Source: Hungatella sp.
GTDB taxonomy: Bacteria > Bacillota > Clostridia > Lachnospirales > Lachnospiraceae
Assembly: GCA_022796015.1 (NCBI GenBank)
Contig: JAAWHU010000030.1
Coordinates: forward strand, 1-37,001
Direction of reading: 5' to 3'
Length of the DNA: 37,001 nt
This document shows, piece by piece, positions 7,834-14,523 of the stretch. A program made the position numbers and the translations under genes. The first letter of the stretch is position 1; each line of letters starts with the position of its first letter. A model generated the notes under the pieces. That model saw only the letters and a program-made list of their open reading frames with translations, was not told the DNA's origin and made no database searches.

Positions 7834-8541
7834 ATGGGAGAGACCTTAATTGAGTTACGGGATATTTACAAGATTTATCACATGGGTGATGAAGAGGTGC
7901 GGGCCAGCAACGGGGTCAGCCTGACGATCTGCCGAGGTGAGTTTGTGGCCATTGTAGGAAAGTCAGGAAGCGGAAAATCCACTCTCATGAATATTATCGG
8001 AGCCCTGGATGTGCCTACAGAGGGCGAATATCTTCTGGGGGGAGAGGATACGAGCCTGATGAGTGACGACCAGCTGGCCCATATCCGCAACAAGATGATC
8101 GGTTTTATCTTTCAGCAGTACAATCTTCTGCCTAAATTAAACCTTCTGGAGAATGTGGAGCTGCCTCTCCTCTATGCAGGGGTGGATTCCCGGGAGAGAC
8201 GGCAGAGGGCCATGGAGTCTTTAAAGAGGGTGGGTCTTGACGACAAATGGAAGAATCTGCCCAATCAGCTTTCCGGAGGCCAGCAGCAGAGAGTATCCAT
8301 CGCCAGGGCACTTGCAGGAAGCCCGTCTCTGATTCTGGCCGATGAGCCTACAGGCGCTCTGGATTCCAGAACAAGCAGAGAGGTGCTGGATTTCTTAAAA
8401 CAGCTTAACGAGGAAGGGAATACCATTATTATCATCACCCATGACAGCTCCATTGCGTTGGAGGCAAAGCGGGTGGTGCGGGTTCACGATGGAACGATTA
8501 ATTTTGACGGAGATGTGAAAGAGTATGCTGCAATCCTTTAA
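7834..8541 (+). CDS. MacB/LolD-type ABC transporter ATPase
   Basis: ATP-binding subunit of 235 aa. Walker A is GKSGSGKST (42-50), the Q-loop lies in FIFQQYNLLPKLN, the signature is LSGGQQQR and Walker B is ILADEPTGALD (Asp170, Glu171), with the switch His in IIIITHD. The LADEPTGALD form and the length are typical of the MacB/LolD/FtsE-like export and mechanotransmission class. A strong AAGGAGG precedes ATG 7834. Its 3' end overlaps the permease start by 17 nt, indicating coupled translation. It works with the upstream adaptor and downstream permease. The substrate is unknown; peptides, antibiotics or lipoproteins are possible. Confidence 0.92.
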   Translation: MGETLIELRDIYKIYHMGDEEVRASNGVSLTICRGEFVAIVGKSGSGKSTLMNIIGALDVPTEGEYLLGGEDTSLMSDDQLAHIRNKMIGFIFQQYNLLPKLNLLENVELPLLYAGVDSRERRQRAMESLKRVGLDDKWKNLPNQLSGGQQQRVSIARALAGSPSLILADEPTGALDSRTSREVLDFLKQLNEEGNTIIIITHDSSIALEAKRVVRVHDGTINFDGDVKEYAAIL

Positions 8542-9703
8542 ACTTGCATTAAAAAGCATAAGAAGCAACAAGATGAGGTCTTTTCTCACCATGCTGGGAA
8601 TTATTATCGGGGTTGCGTCGGTAATTATTCTGGTGAGCCTGGTCAACGCCTACATGTCCTATATGACAGAAAGCTTTGCCAGCCTGGGCACCAACCAGAT
8701 CAATGTGAATGTGATTAATCTGTCCTCCCGCTCCGTTTCGCCGGAGGAGATGTATGAGTTCTACGGGGAGCAGGGGGAGATGTTTGACAACATGAGTCCC
8801 ATGGTAAATGTGAGTACCGTGGTGAAGCACGGCAATGACTCCATGTCCTCCACAAGCGTGTCCGGAGTCAGCGAGGATTACTTAAATATCAAGGACTATG
8901 ACTTGGTTCAGGGAAGGAATATCCAGTATTCCGACATTGTGTCCAGGCAGAAGGTGTGCGTGGTAGGCTATTATGTGGCCAGTGAACTCTACGGAAGCCC
9001 GGAGAAGGCTATTGATCAGACCATAAAGGTAGGGGGATACGGGTTTCGGATCATCGGTGTGGCACAAAGGCAGGATGAGGAGAAGCAGACGGATGGAGGA
9101 ACCGATGATTTTCTGTGGATGCCTTACAGCTGCGCCGTGAAGATGGCCAGAAACGCCAATATAAGCAATTATATATTTACTATACGCCAGCTGGATTCGG
9201 CTTCTCAGGCCGTGGATACCATAGAAAATTTTCTTCAGGAGATTTTTAAAAACGAGGATTTGTACACGGTCATGGCCATGAGCGAGATGCTGGATTCCCT
9301 AAATTCCATGATCGCCATGGTGTCCGCAGGGTTAGGGGGCATCGCAGGAATTTCCCTCCTGGTGGCCGGTGTGGGAGTCATGAACATTATGCTGGTGTCC
9401 GTGACGGAGCGCACCAGGGAAATCGGCATCAGGAAGGCTTTGGGAGCCAGAAAATCCGTGATTCTTCAGCAGTTTGTCATAGAAGCCGCGGTTCAGAGCG
9501 CCATGGGAGGTATCTTGGGGATCTTACTTGGAAGCGGGGCCACAACGGCGGTAGGGGCCATAGCGGGACTCAATGCCACACCCACTCCCTCTGCAGTGGC
9601 GATCTCCTTCTCCGTGTCCGTAGCCATTGGTCTGTTCTTCGGCTATACGCCAGCCAGGCGTGCTGCCAATCTTAATCCTATTGACGCTCTCAGGAGTGAG
9701 TAG
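8525..9703 (+). CDS. MacB-type ABC transporter permease (FtsX fold)
   Basis: Membrane subunit of 392 aa with four transmembrane segments in the MacB order. One follows the N-terminal SNKMRSFLTMLGIIIGVASVI, then a large extracytoplasmic domain spans about 45-265. Three segments lie in the C-terminal third (about 270-300, 320-350 and 355-380). The motifs GVGVMNIMLVSVTERTREIGIRKALGA and GYTPARRAANLNPIDALRSE are diagnostic. Separate ATPase and permease chains are usual in Firmicutes, whereas E. coli MacB fuses them. It overlaps the ATPase by 17 nt and ends the four-gene operon. There is no outer-membrane partner, so the SLH protein may be the envelope component. Confidence 0.92.
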   Translation: MLQSFKLALKSIRSNKMRSFLTMLGIIIGVASVIILVSLVNAYMSYMTESFASLGTNQINVNVINLSSRSVSPEEMYEFYGEQGEMFDNMSPMVNVSTVVKHGNDSMSSTSVSGVSEDYLNIKDYDLVQGRNIQYSDIVSRQKVCVVGYYVASELYGSPEKAIDQTIKVGGYGFRIIGVAQRQDEEKQTDGGTDDFLWMPYSCAVKMARNANISNYIFTIRQLDSASQAVDTIENFLQEIFKNEDLYTVMAMSEMLDSLNSMIAMVSAGLGGIAGISLLVAGVGVMNIMLVSVTERTREIGIRKALGARKSVILQQFVIEAAVQSAMGGILGILLGSGATTAVGAIAGLNATPTPSAVAISFSVSVAIGLFFGYTPARRAANLNPIDALRSE

Positions 9704-9705
9704 GC

Positions 9706-9734
9706 TTGACTTTTTGTAAGAAAACGTGTAGAGT
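9706..9734 (+). promoter_or_regulatory. Promoter of the dipeptidase gene
   Basis: TTGACT (9706-9711), 17 bp, then TAGAGT (9729-9734), located 35 bp before the start codon. The -35 is near consensus. No terminator is visible between this site and the exporter operon, so read-through is possible. Confidence 0.5.
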
Positions 9735-9768
9735 CTGCATAGGATAAAAGAAAACTTGGAGGATACCA

Positions 9769-10761
9769 ATGAAAGCAGCTGATATGCACTGTGACACCAT
9801 AGGTGAAATCTATGAGGACAGGAAAAAGGGAGGAAAGGCCTCTTTAAGAAAAAATTCCTTTCACCTGGATCTGGAAAAAATGGAAAAGGGGGACTACGGT
9901 CTTCAGAATTTTGCCATATATGTGAACCTGAAAAACACGGAGAATCCTTTTAGGACTGCCATGGAGATGGTAGATCTGTTTTATCAGGAGACAGAAAGGA
10001 ATCAGGACCTGATCCGTGTGGTACGGTCCTATGAGGAGATTGAGAAGAACTGGAGGGAGGGAAGGATGTCAGCCATGCTGACCATGGAGGAGGGAGGGGT
10101 CTGCCTTGGCGACGTGGGGCTTCTGAGAAATTTTTACAGGCTCGGCGTGCGCATGATGACCCTGACCTGGAACTTTCCCAATGAGCTGGGATATCCCAAC
10201 CTTGTCATAAAAGATGGGCCGAAGAAGGGGTGTTATCCGGACACGGACCATGGACTGACCCAAAAGGGTATGGAATTTCTGGAGGAGATGGAGCGTATGG
10301 GAATGATCATCGACATCTCCCATCTAGGAGACGCCGGGATTCGGGACGTATTCGCCCACACCCGCAGGCCCTTAGTGGCCAGCCACTCCAATGCCAGGGC
10401 CCTGGCCGGCCATCCCCGGAATTTGACAGATGAGATGATACGGGAGTTGGGGGAACGGGGAGGCGTGGCCGGAATCAACTACTTTCCATCCTTTCTCCAT
10501 GACTGGAAAGAAGGAGAACAAAAAAAGAGCTTGATCTGCCACATGATCCGCCATATGAAGCACTTTAAGCAGGTGGGGGGAATCGGCTGCATCGGTCTTG
10601 GATCGGATTTTGACGGTATTGTAGGGGAGCTGGAGATTACCGGAGGCGATAAACTTCCTCTTTTAGCCCAGGAGATGAGCCGTCAGGGATTCCTGCCTTC
10701 GGAGATTGAGGCGGTGTTCCATGGAAATGTGCTGAGAGTGTACAAGGAGATCTTGTCTTAG
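9769..10761 (+). CDS. Membrane dipeptidase (renal dipeptidase family, M19)
   Basis: Zinc-dependent dipeptidase of 330 aa. Zinc ligands His7 and Asp9 lie in ADMHCDT at the N-terminus. The bridging Glu lies in LTMEEGG, further His residues in DISHLGD and ASHSNAR, and the C-terminal GLGSDFDG motif is present. These are the hallmarks of family M19, which cleaves dipeptides, often including D-amino acid dipeptides. No signal peptide is visible, so it should be cytosolic. Length is slightly shorter than mammalian enzymes but normal for bacterial ones. GGAGG precedes ATG 9769. It appears to be a single-gene unit. Confidence 0.92.
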   Translation: MKAADMHCDTIGEIYEDRKKGGKASLRKNSFHLDLEKMEKGDYGLQNFAIYVNLKNTENPFRTAMEMVDLFYQETERNQDLIRVVRSYEEIEKNWREGRMSAMLTMEEGGVCLGDVGLLRNFYRLGVRMMTLTWNFPNELGYPNLVIKDGPKKGCYPDTDHGLTQKGMEFLEEMERMGMIIDISHLGDAGIRDVFAHTRRPLVASHSNARALAGHPRNLTDEMIRELGERGGVAGINYFPSFLHDWKEGEQKKSLICHMIRHMKHFKQVGGIGCIGLGSDFDGIVGELEITGGDKLPLLAQEMSRQGFLPSEIEAVFHGNVLRVYKEILS

Positions 10762-10809
10762 GAAGTGCTTTACCGCGTTGAATTAATGGGAATTTAAAGT
10801 TACATAAGA

Positions 10810-10838
10810 TTGACGTGAAAGAGATTTTGTAGTATGAT
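10810..10838 (+). promoter_or_regulatory. Strong promoter of the ABC importer operon
   Basis: TTGACG (10810-10815), a 17-bp spacer, then TATGAT (10833-10838): each element has one mismatch to consensus. An in-frame ATG at 10834 lies inside the -10 box, which rules it out as the start of the next gene. Confidence 0.7.
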
Positions 10839-10881
10839 ATCACGTGAACGAAAAAACTTTAAAGAAAAAGGGAGTAATATT

Positions 10882-11889
10882 ATGAGAAAGTCATCTGAAT
10901 TAATGTCTGTGATCCTTGCAGGCGCCGTGGCACTTTCTATGGCAGGGTGTTCCGGGACCGGTGCAGGAGAAACCACAGCAGCACAGAGCGGGGGAGCGTC
11001 CCAGGGCGGCGGTGAGACCTACAAGGTGGGAATCTGCCAGCTGGTGCAGCATGAAGCTCTGGATGCAGCTACCAAAGGTTTTATGGATGCCTTAAAGGAG
11101 GAGCTGGGAGATGCCGTCACCTTTGACGAGCAGAATGCCCAGGGCGACTCCAATACCTGTACCACCATTATCAACAACTTTGTGTCCGGCGACGTGGATC
11201 TGATTCTGGCCAACGCCACAGCGGCCCTTCAGGCGGCTCAGGCAGGAACCAATGAGATTCCCGTTCTGGGAACCTCTGTTACGGAGTACGGCGTGGCTTT
11301 GGGAATCGATGATTTTAAGGGTACCGTAGGAGGCAATATCTCAGGAACCTCTGACCTGGCTCCCTTAGACCAGCAGGCGGCTATGCTTAAGGAACTGTTT
11401 CCCGATGCAAAGAAGGTAGGCCTTCTCTACTGTTCCGCAGAGGCCAATTCCCAGTATCAGGTAGATACGGTGAAGGCAGCCCTGGAAGGAATGGGATATA
11501 CCTGTGAGTACTACTCCTTCTCTGATTCCAATGACTTATCTACGGTTGCCACCAAGGCGTCTGCAGACAGCGATGTGCTCTATGTGCCTACAGACAATAC
11601 GGCGGCGGCAGCGGCGGAGACCATCGACAATATCTGCCGTCCCGCAGGCGTTCCCATTATTGCCGGCGAGGAGGGGATCTGTAAGGGCTGCGGTGTTGCC
11701 ACACTTTCCATAAGCTACTATGACTTAGGAGTGGCAACGGGCAAGATGGCGGCAAAGATTTTAAAGGGCGAGGCTGATATTTCCCAGATGCCCATCGAGT
11801 ATGCGCCGCAGTTTACCAGGAAGTACAACAAGAGAATCTGTGACGAGTTGGGGATTCAGATTCCTGAAGGATATACGGCGATTGAGTAA
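10882..11889 (+). CDS. ABC transporter substrate-binding lipoprotein (TrpX-type)
   Basis: Lipoprotein of 335 aa. Residues 1-20 form a lipoprotein signal with SMAGC as lipobox, followed by a Gly/Ser/Thr linker. The mature part (KVGICQLVQHEALDAATKGFMDALKEELG, then NNFVSGDVDLILANATAALQAAQ and IPVLGTSVTEYG) is typical of the ABC_sub_bind family (COG2984), which includes the tryptophan-binding TrpX. The start is ATG 10882, with GGGAG upstream and behind the promoter. It is followed by permease and ATPase genes of the same system. Substrate is not determinable; an aromatic amino acid or nucleobase-like compound is possible. Confidence 0.88.
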   Translation: MRKSSELMSVILAGAVALSMAGCSGTGAGETTAAQSGGASQGGGETYKVGICQLVQHEALDAATKGFMDALKEELGDAVTFDEQNAQGDSNTCTTIINNFVSGDVDLILANATAALQAAQAGTNEIPVLGTSVTEYGVALGIDDFKGTVGGNISGTSDLAPLDQQAAMLKELFPDAKKVGLLYCSAEANSQYQVDTVKAALEGMGYTCEYYSFSDSNDLSTVATKASADSDVLYVPTDNTAAAAAETIDNICRPAGVPIIAGEEGICKGCGVATLSISYYDLGVATGKMAAKILKGEADISQMPIEYAPQFTRKYNKRICDELGIQIPEGYTAIE

Positions 11890-11904
11890 ATATAGGGAAT
11901 GATG

Positions 11905-11934
11905 GGGCAGCGGGGATTTAAATTCCCGCTGTCC
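11905..11934 (+). other. Intra-operon hairpin between binding protein and permease genes
   Basis: The 15-nt arms 11905-11919 and 11920-11934 are complementary with two G-U pairs, centred on TTTAAA, so about 13 bp can form around a small loop. No T-run follows, so it is not a typical terminator. It may protect the upstream mRNA end or cause partial termination, raising the amount of binding protein relative to permease. Confidence 0.55.
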
Positions 11935-11972
11935 TTGTGAAAAGCTACGGCGGACACCTAGGAGATGGAACG

Positions 11973-12893
11973 ATGAATATTATGATTTTAATAAACTCTT
12001 TGCCGGGCGCGGCGGCCCAGGGACTGGTCTGGGGGATTATGGCCATCGGTGTGTACATCACATACCGTATTCTGGATATTGCGGATCTGACTGTAGATGG
12101 CTCCTTTTGTACAGGCGGTGCAGTGTGTATTATGATGCTGCTGAAGGGATACAATGTGTGGCTGTCCATGGCGGCTGCCTTCGGGGCAGGGATGATCGCC
12201 GGCCTGGTCACAGGCCTTCTTCACACCTTTATGGGGATTCCTGTCATACTGTCGGGGATTCTGACTCAGCGTGGGCTGTGGTCCGTGAATTTGAAAATCA
12301 TGGGGAAGGCCAATCAGGCCATTAATGTGGATAAATACGATCTGTTAGTGTCCCTGCGTTTTATTAAAAACGTGCCTTTCTATAAGAATACCATTTTGCT
12401 TGTGGCTCTTGTGACCATAGCCTTGATTCTGGTGCTGTACTGGTTTTTCGGGACAGAGCTGGGGTGTTCCCTGCGGGCCACGGGATGCAACGACAAAATG
12501 GCCCGGGCTCAGGGAATCAATACGGATCTGGGACGGGTGCTGGGCCTTATGATCTCCAACGGCCTGGTGGCCTTTTCAGGAGCCCTTTTAGGACAGTACC
12601 AGGGATTTGCAGATATCAATATGGGCCAGGGAGCCATCGTCATCGGGCTGGCGGCAGTGATCATCGGCGAGGCTGTCTTCGGCCGGGTGTTTTGCAACTT
12701 CGGATTTAAGCTTCTCTCCGTGGCATTGGGCTCCATAATCTACTATCTGGTACTGCAGGTGGTAATCTGGAGAGGAATCGACACGGATCTTCTCAAAATC
12801 CTTCAGGCAGCCGTGGTAGCAGTTTTCCTGGCCATCCCCATATGGCAGGAGCGGTATTTTGCCAGGCCGGTAAAGAAAGGGGGTAACTCCTGA
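11973..12893 (+). CDS. ABC transporter permease (TrpY-type)
   Basis: Integral membrane protein of 306 aa with about eight hydrophobic segments, of the BPD_transp_2 class used by TrpXYZ and branched-chain amino acid importers. The N-terminal GLVWGIMAIGVYITYRILDIADLTVDGS and the internal SLRATGCNDKMARAQGINTD (cytoplasmic coupling region) are characteristic. ATG 11973 is chosen because AGGAG lies 8 nt upstream; a GTG at 11937 would overlap the preceding hairpin. The stop codon overlaps the ATPase start as TGATG, a sign of coupled translation. Confidence 0.88.
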   Translation: MNIMILINSLPGAAAQGLVWGIMAIGVYITYRILDIADLTVDGSFCTGGAVCIMMLLKGYNVWLSMAAAFGAGMIAGLVTGLLHTFMGIPVILSGILTQRGLWSVNLKIMGKANQAINVDKYDLLVSLRFIKNVPFYKNTILLVALVTIALILVLYWFFGTELGCSLRATGCNDKMARAQGINTDLGRVLGLMISNGLVAFSGALLGQYQGFADINMGQGAIVIGLAAVIIGEAVFGRVFCNFGFKLLSVALGSIIYYLVLQVVIWRGIDTDLLKILQAAVVAVFLAIPIWQERYFARPVKKGGNS

Positions 12894-13690
12894 TGCTGGA
12901 AGTAAAGAATATTTCAAAGACCTTTAACCCAGGGACTGTCAATGAAAAGCAAGCCTTAAGGGGACTGAATCTCACCTTAAACGACGGTGATTTTGTCACG
13001 GTCATCGGCGGCAACGGCGCAGGCAAATCCACCCTCCTCAACGCCATCGCCGGTACATGGAAGGTAGATGAAGGCCAGATCCTCATTGACCGGGTTGACG
13101 TCACCAGGTATCCGGAGCATAAGAGGGCGGCATTTTTAGGCCGGGTATTTCAGGATCCCATGAACGGCACTGCCGCAACCATGGGGATTGAAGAGAATCT
13201 TGCCCTTGCCTTAAGGCGGGGAGATAAGAGAACCTTAAAGGCGGGGATTCATGCAAGTGAGAGAAGGCTTTACCGGGATCTTCTGGCAAAGCTGGGCCTG
13301 GGGCTGGAGAACCGCCTTACCACCAAGGTGGGGCTTCTCTCGGGAGGCCAGAGGCAGGCACTCACCCTTCTCATGGCCACCCTTAAAAAGCCGAAGCTTT
13401 TGCTCTTGGATGAGCACACGGCGGCTTTGGACCCTAAGACGGCGGCCAAGGTTCTGGAGACTACCCAGACTATTGTGAATCAGGATAGGCTTACCACCCT
13501 GATGATCACCCACAATATGCGGGATGCCATTCACATCGGCAACCGCCTGATTATGATGGACAACGGACAGATTATCTATGACGTGTCGGGTGAGGAGAAA
13601 AAGAAGCTGACTGTGGAGGACCTTCTCCACAGGTTTGCCCAGGCAAGCGGCGAGGAGCTGGCCAATGACCGCATGATGCTGGCCAGATAG
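12893..13690 (+). CDS. ABC transporter ATPase (TrpZ-type)
   Basis: ATPase of 265 aa. Walker A is GGNGAGKST (39-47), the signature is LSGGQRQAL, and Walker B is LLLLDEHTAALD (Asp173, Glu174), followed by the switch His in MITHNM. The DEHTAALDP variant, with His after the catalytic Glu, is seen in ATPases paired with COG2984 binding proteins. This supports a single importer with the two upstream genes. Translation begins on the TGATG overlap with the permease. The C-terminal stretch after residue 225 lacks a recognisable extra domain. Confidence 0.9.
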   Translation: MLEVKNISKTFNPGTVNEKQALRGLNLTLNDGDFVTVIGGNGAGKSTLLNAIAGTWKVDEGQILIDRVDVTRYPEHKRAAFLGRVFQDPMNGTAATMGIEENLALALRRGDKRTLKAGIHASERRLYRDLLAKLGLGLENRLTTKVGLLSGGQRQALTLLMATLKKPKLLLLDEHTAALDPKTAAKVLETTQTIVNQDRLTTLMITHNMRDAIHIGNRLIMMDNGQIIYDVSGEEKKKLTVEDLLHRFAQASGEELANDRMMLAR

Positions 13691-13719
13691 GGAACATAAG
13701 AAAAGGATTAGATGAGATC

Positions 13720-14310
13720 ATGGGAGAATCAAAGAGGAATCTGGAGTCGGAGCTTATAGAGGAAGCGATCCGTCAGATCAGGGACAACGGCGTGGAGGGC
13801 TTTTCCTCCCGGGCCGTGGCGGAAGCCTGTCATGTGTCCTGCGCTGCTCCGTTTAAATATTTTAAAGGAAGAAGAGAACTGTTTTTAGCTATGTCAAAGC
13901 ATCTGGATCAGGAGCTTTATAAGACCATGGAGGAGATCGAGCTGCGATGGGAGGGGGATTATAAAAGCGCCCACCTGGAGATGAATGTGGCGTATATCCG
14001 GTATCTGTGCCAAAATCCCTTTCTCATCAGCGAATCCTTTTGGAAAACCATAGATGAAAAGCAGGACGGCATCCGCAAGTGGAAAAGCTTTCGGAAGATG
14101 GCAAAGCAGTTTCTCATGTACTGTGAAGCCCATGGGATCTCAAAAGAGATATACAAAAGTTATTATTTTAATTTTCAGACTCTGGCATATGGGGCGGCAT
14201 TCGTTATCACCAACCGGCTTCTTCTGGATGGAAGAGACCCTATGGTGGATGTGGTTGATCTGCAGAACCGCATTTACAGGAATCTGGAGCAGACGACAGG
14301 ACTGGCGTGA
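13720..14310 (+). CDS. TetR-family transcriptional regulator
   Basis: Helix-turn-helix regulator of 196 aa. Residues 8-60 match the TetR_N domain (IEEAIRQIRDNGVEGFSSRAVAEACHV, then APFKYFKGRRELFLAM). The C-terminal ligand domain is divergent, as usual. It lies 29 nt after the ABC ATPase and is probably cotranscribed with the importer. A terminator stem begins inside its last codons. The next gene carries a perfect palindrome at its transcription start, which is a reasonable target for this regulator; the importer promoter carries no copy. DNA target and ligand are inferred only. Confidence 0.85.
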   Translation: MGESKRNLESELIEEAIRQIRDNGVEGFSSRAVAEACHVSCAAPFKYFKGRRELFLAMSKHLDQELYKTMEEIELRWEGDYKSAHLEMNVAYIRYLCQNPFLISESFWKTIDEKQDGIRKWKSFRKMAKQFLMYCEAHGISKEIYKSYYFNFQTLAYGAAFVITNRLLLDGRDPMVDVVDLQNRIYRNLEQTTGLA

Positions 14311-14327
14311 GAGCCGGTCCTTTTTTG
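14298..14327 (+). terminator. Intrinsic terminator of the importer-tetR operon
   Basis: AGGACTGGC (14298-14306) pairs with GCCGGTCCT (14313-14321) with one G-U pair and a 6-nt loop, followed by six Ts. The left arm lies in the last codons of the TetR gene and the loop includes its stop codon. Confidence 0.8.
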
Positions 14328-14428
14328 TTCTATAGAAACATGTGCCTGATCGAACAAAAGGACTGTGAATAATGTGGCTGAAATGTAACTAAATTATAGA
14401 TGAAATATGAAAAAATTGTAAAAAGTGC

Positions 14429-14482
14429 TTGCAATAAGTACAAAGGAGTGATAAAATTTTGACGAGGTTAACAGTGTTAACC
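14429..14482 (+). promoter_or_regulatory. Flavoprotein promoter with palindromic operator
   Basis: TTGCAA (14429-14434), 17 bp, then TAAAAT (14452-14457) form a good promoter. Just downstream, where transcription should start, is the perfect palindrome GGTTAACA-G-TGTTAACC (14466-14482). A repressor bound there would block initiation. The adjacent TetR protein is the closest candidate. Positions 14328-14428 upstream are AT-rich with no other clear feature. Confidence 0.6.
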
Positions 14483-14523
14483 CGTATCATGCATACAAAT
14501 TTATAAAAGGGAGAGATGAAAGC

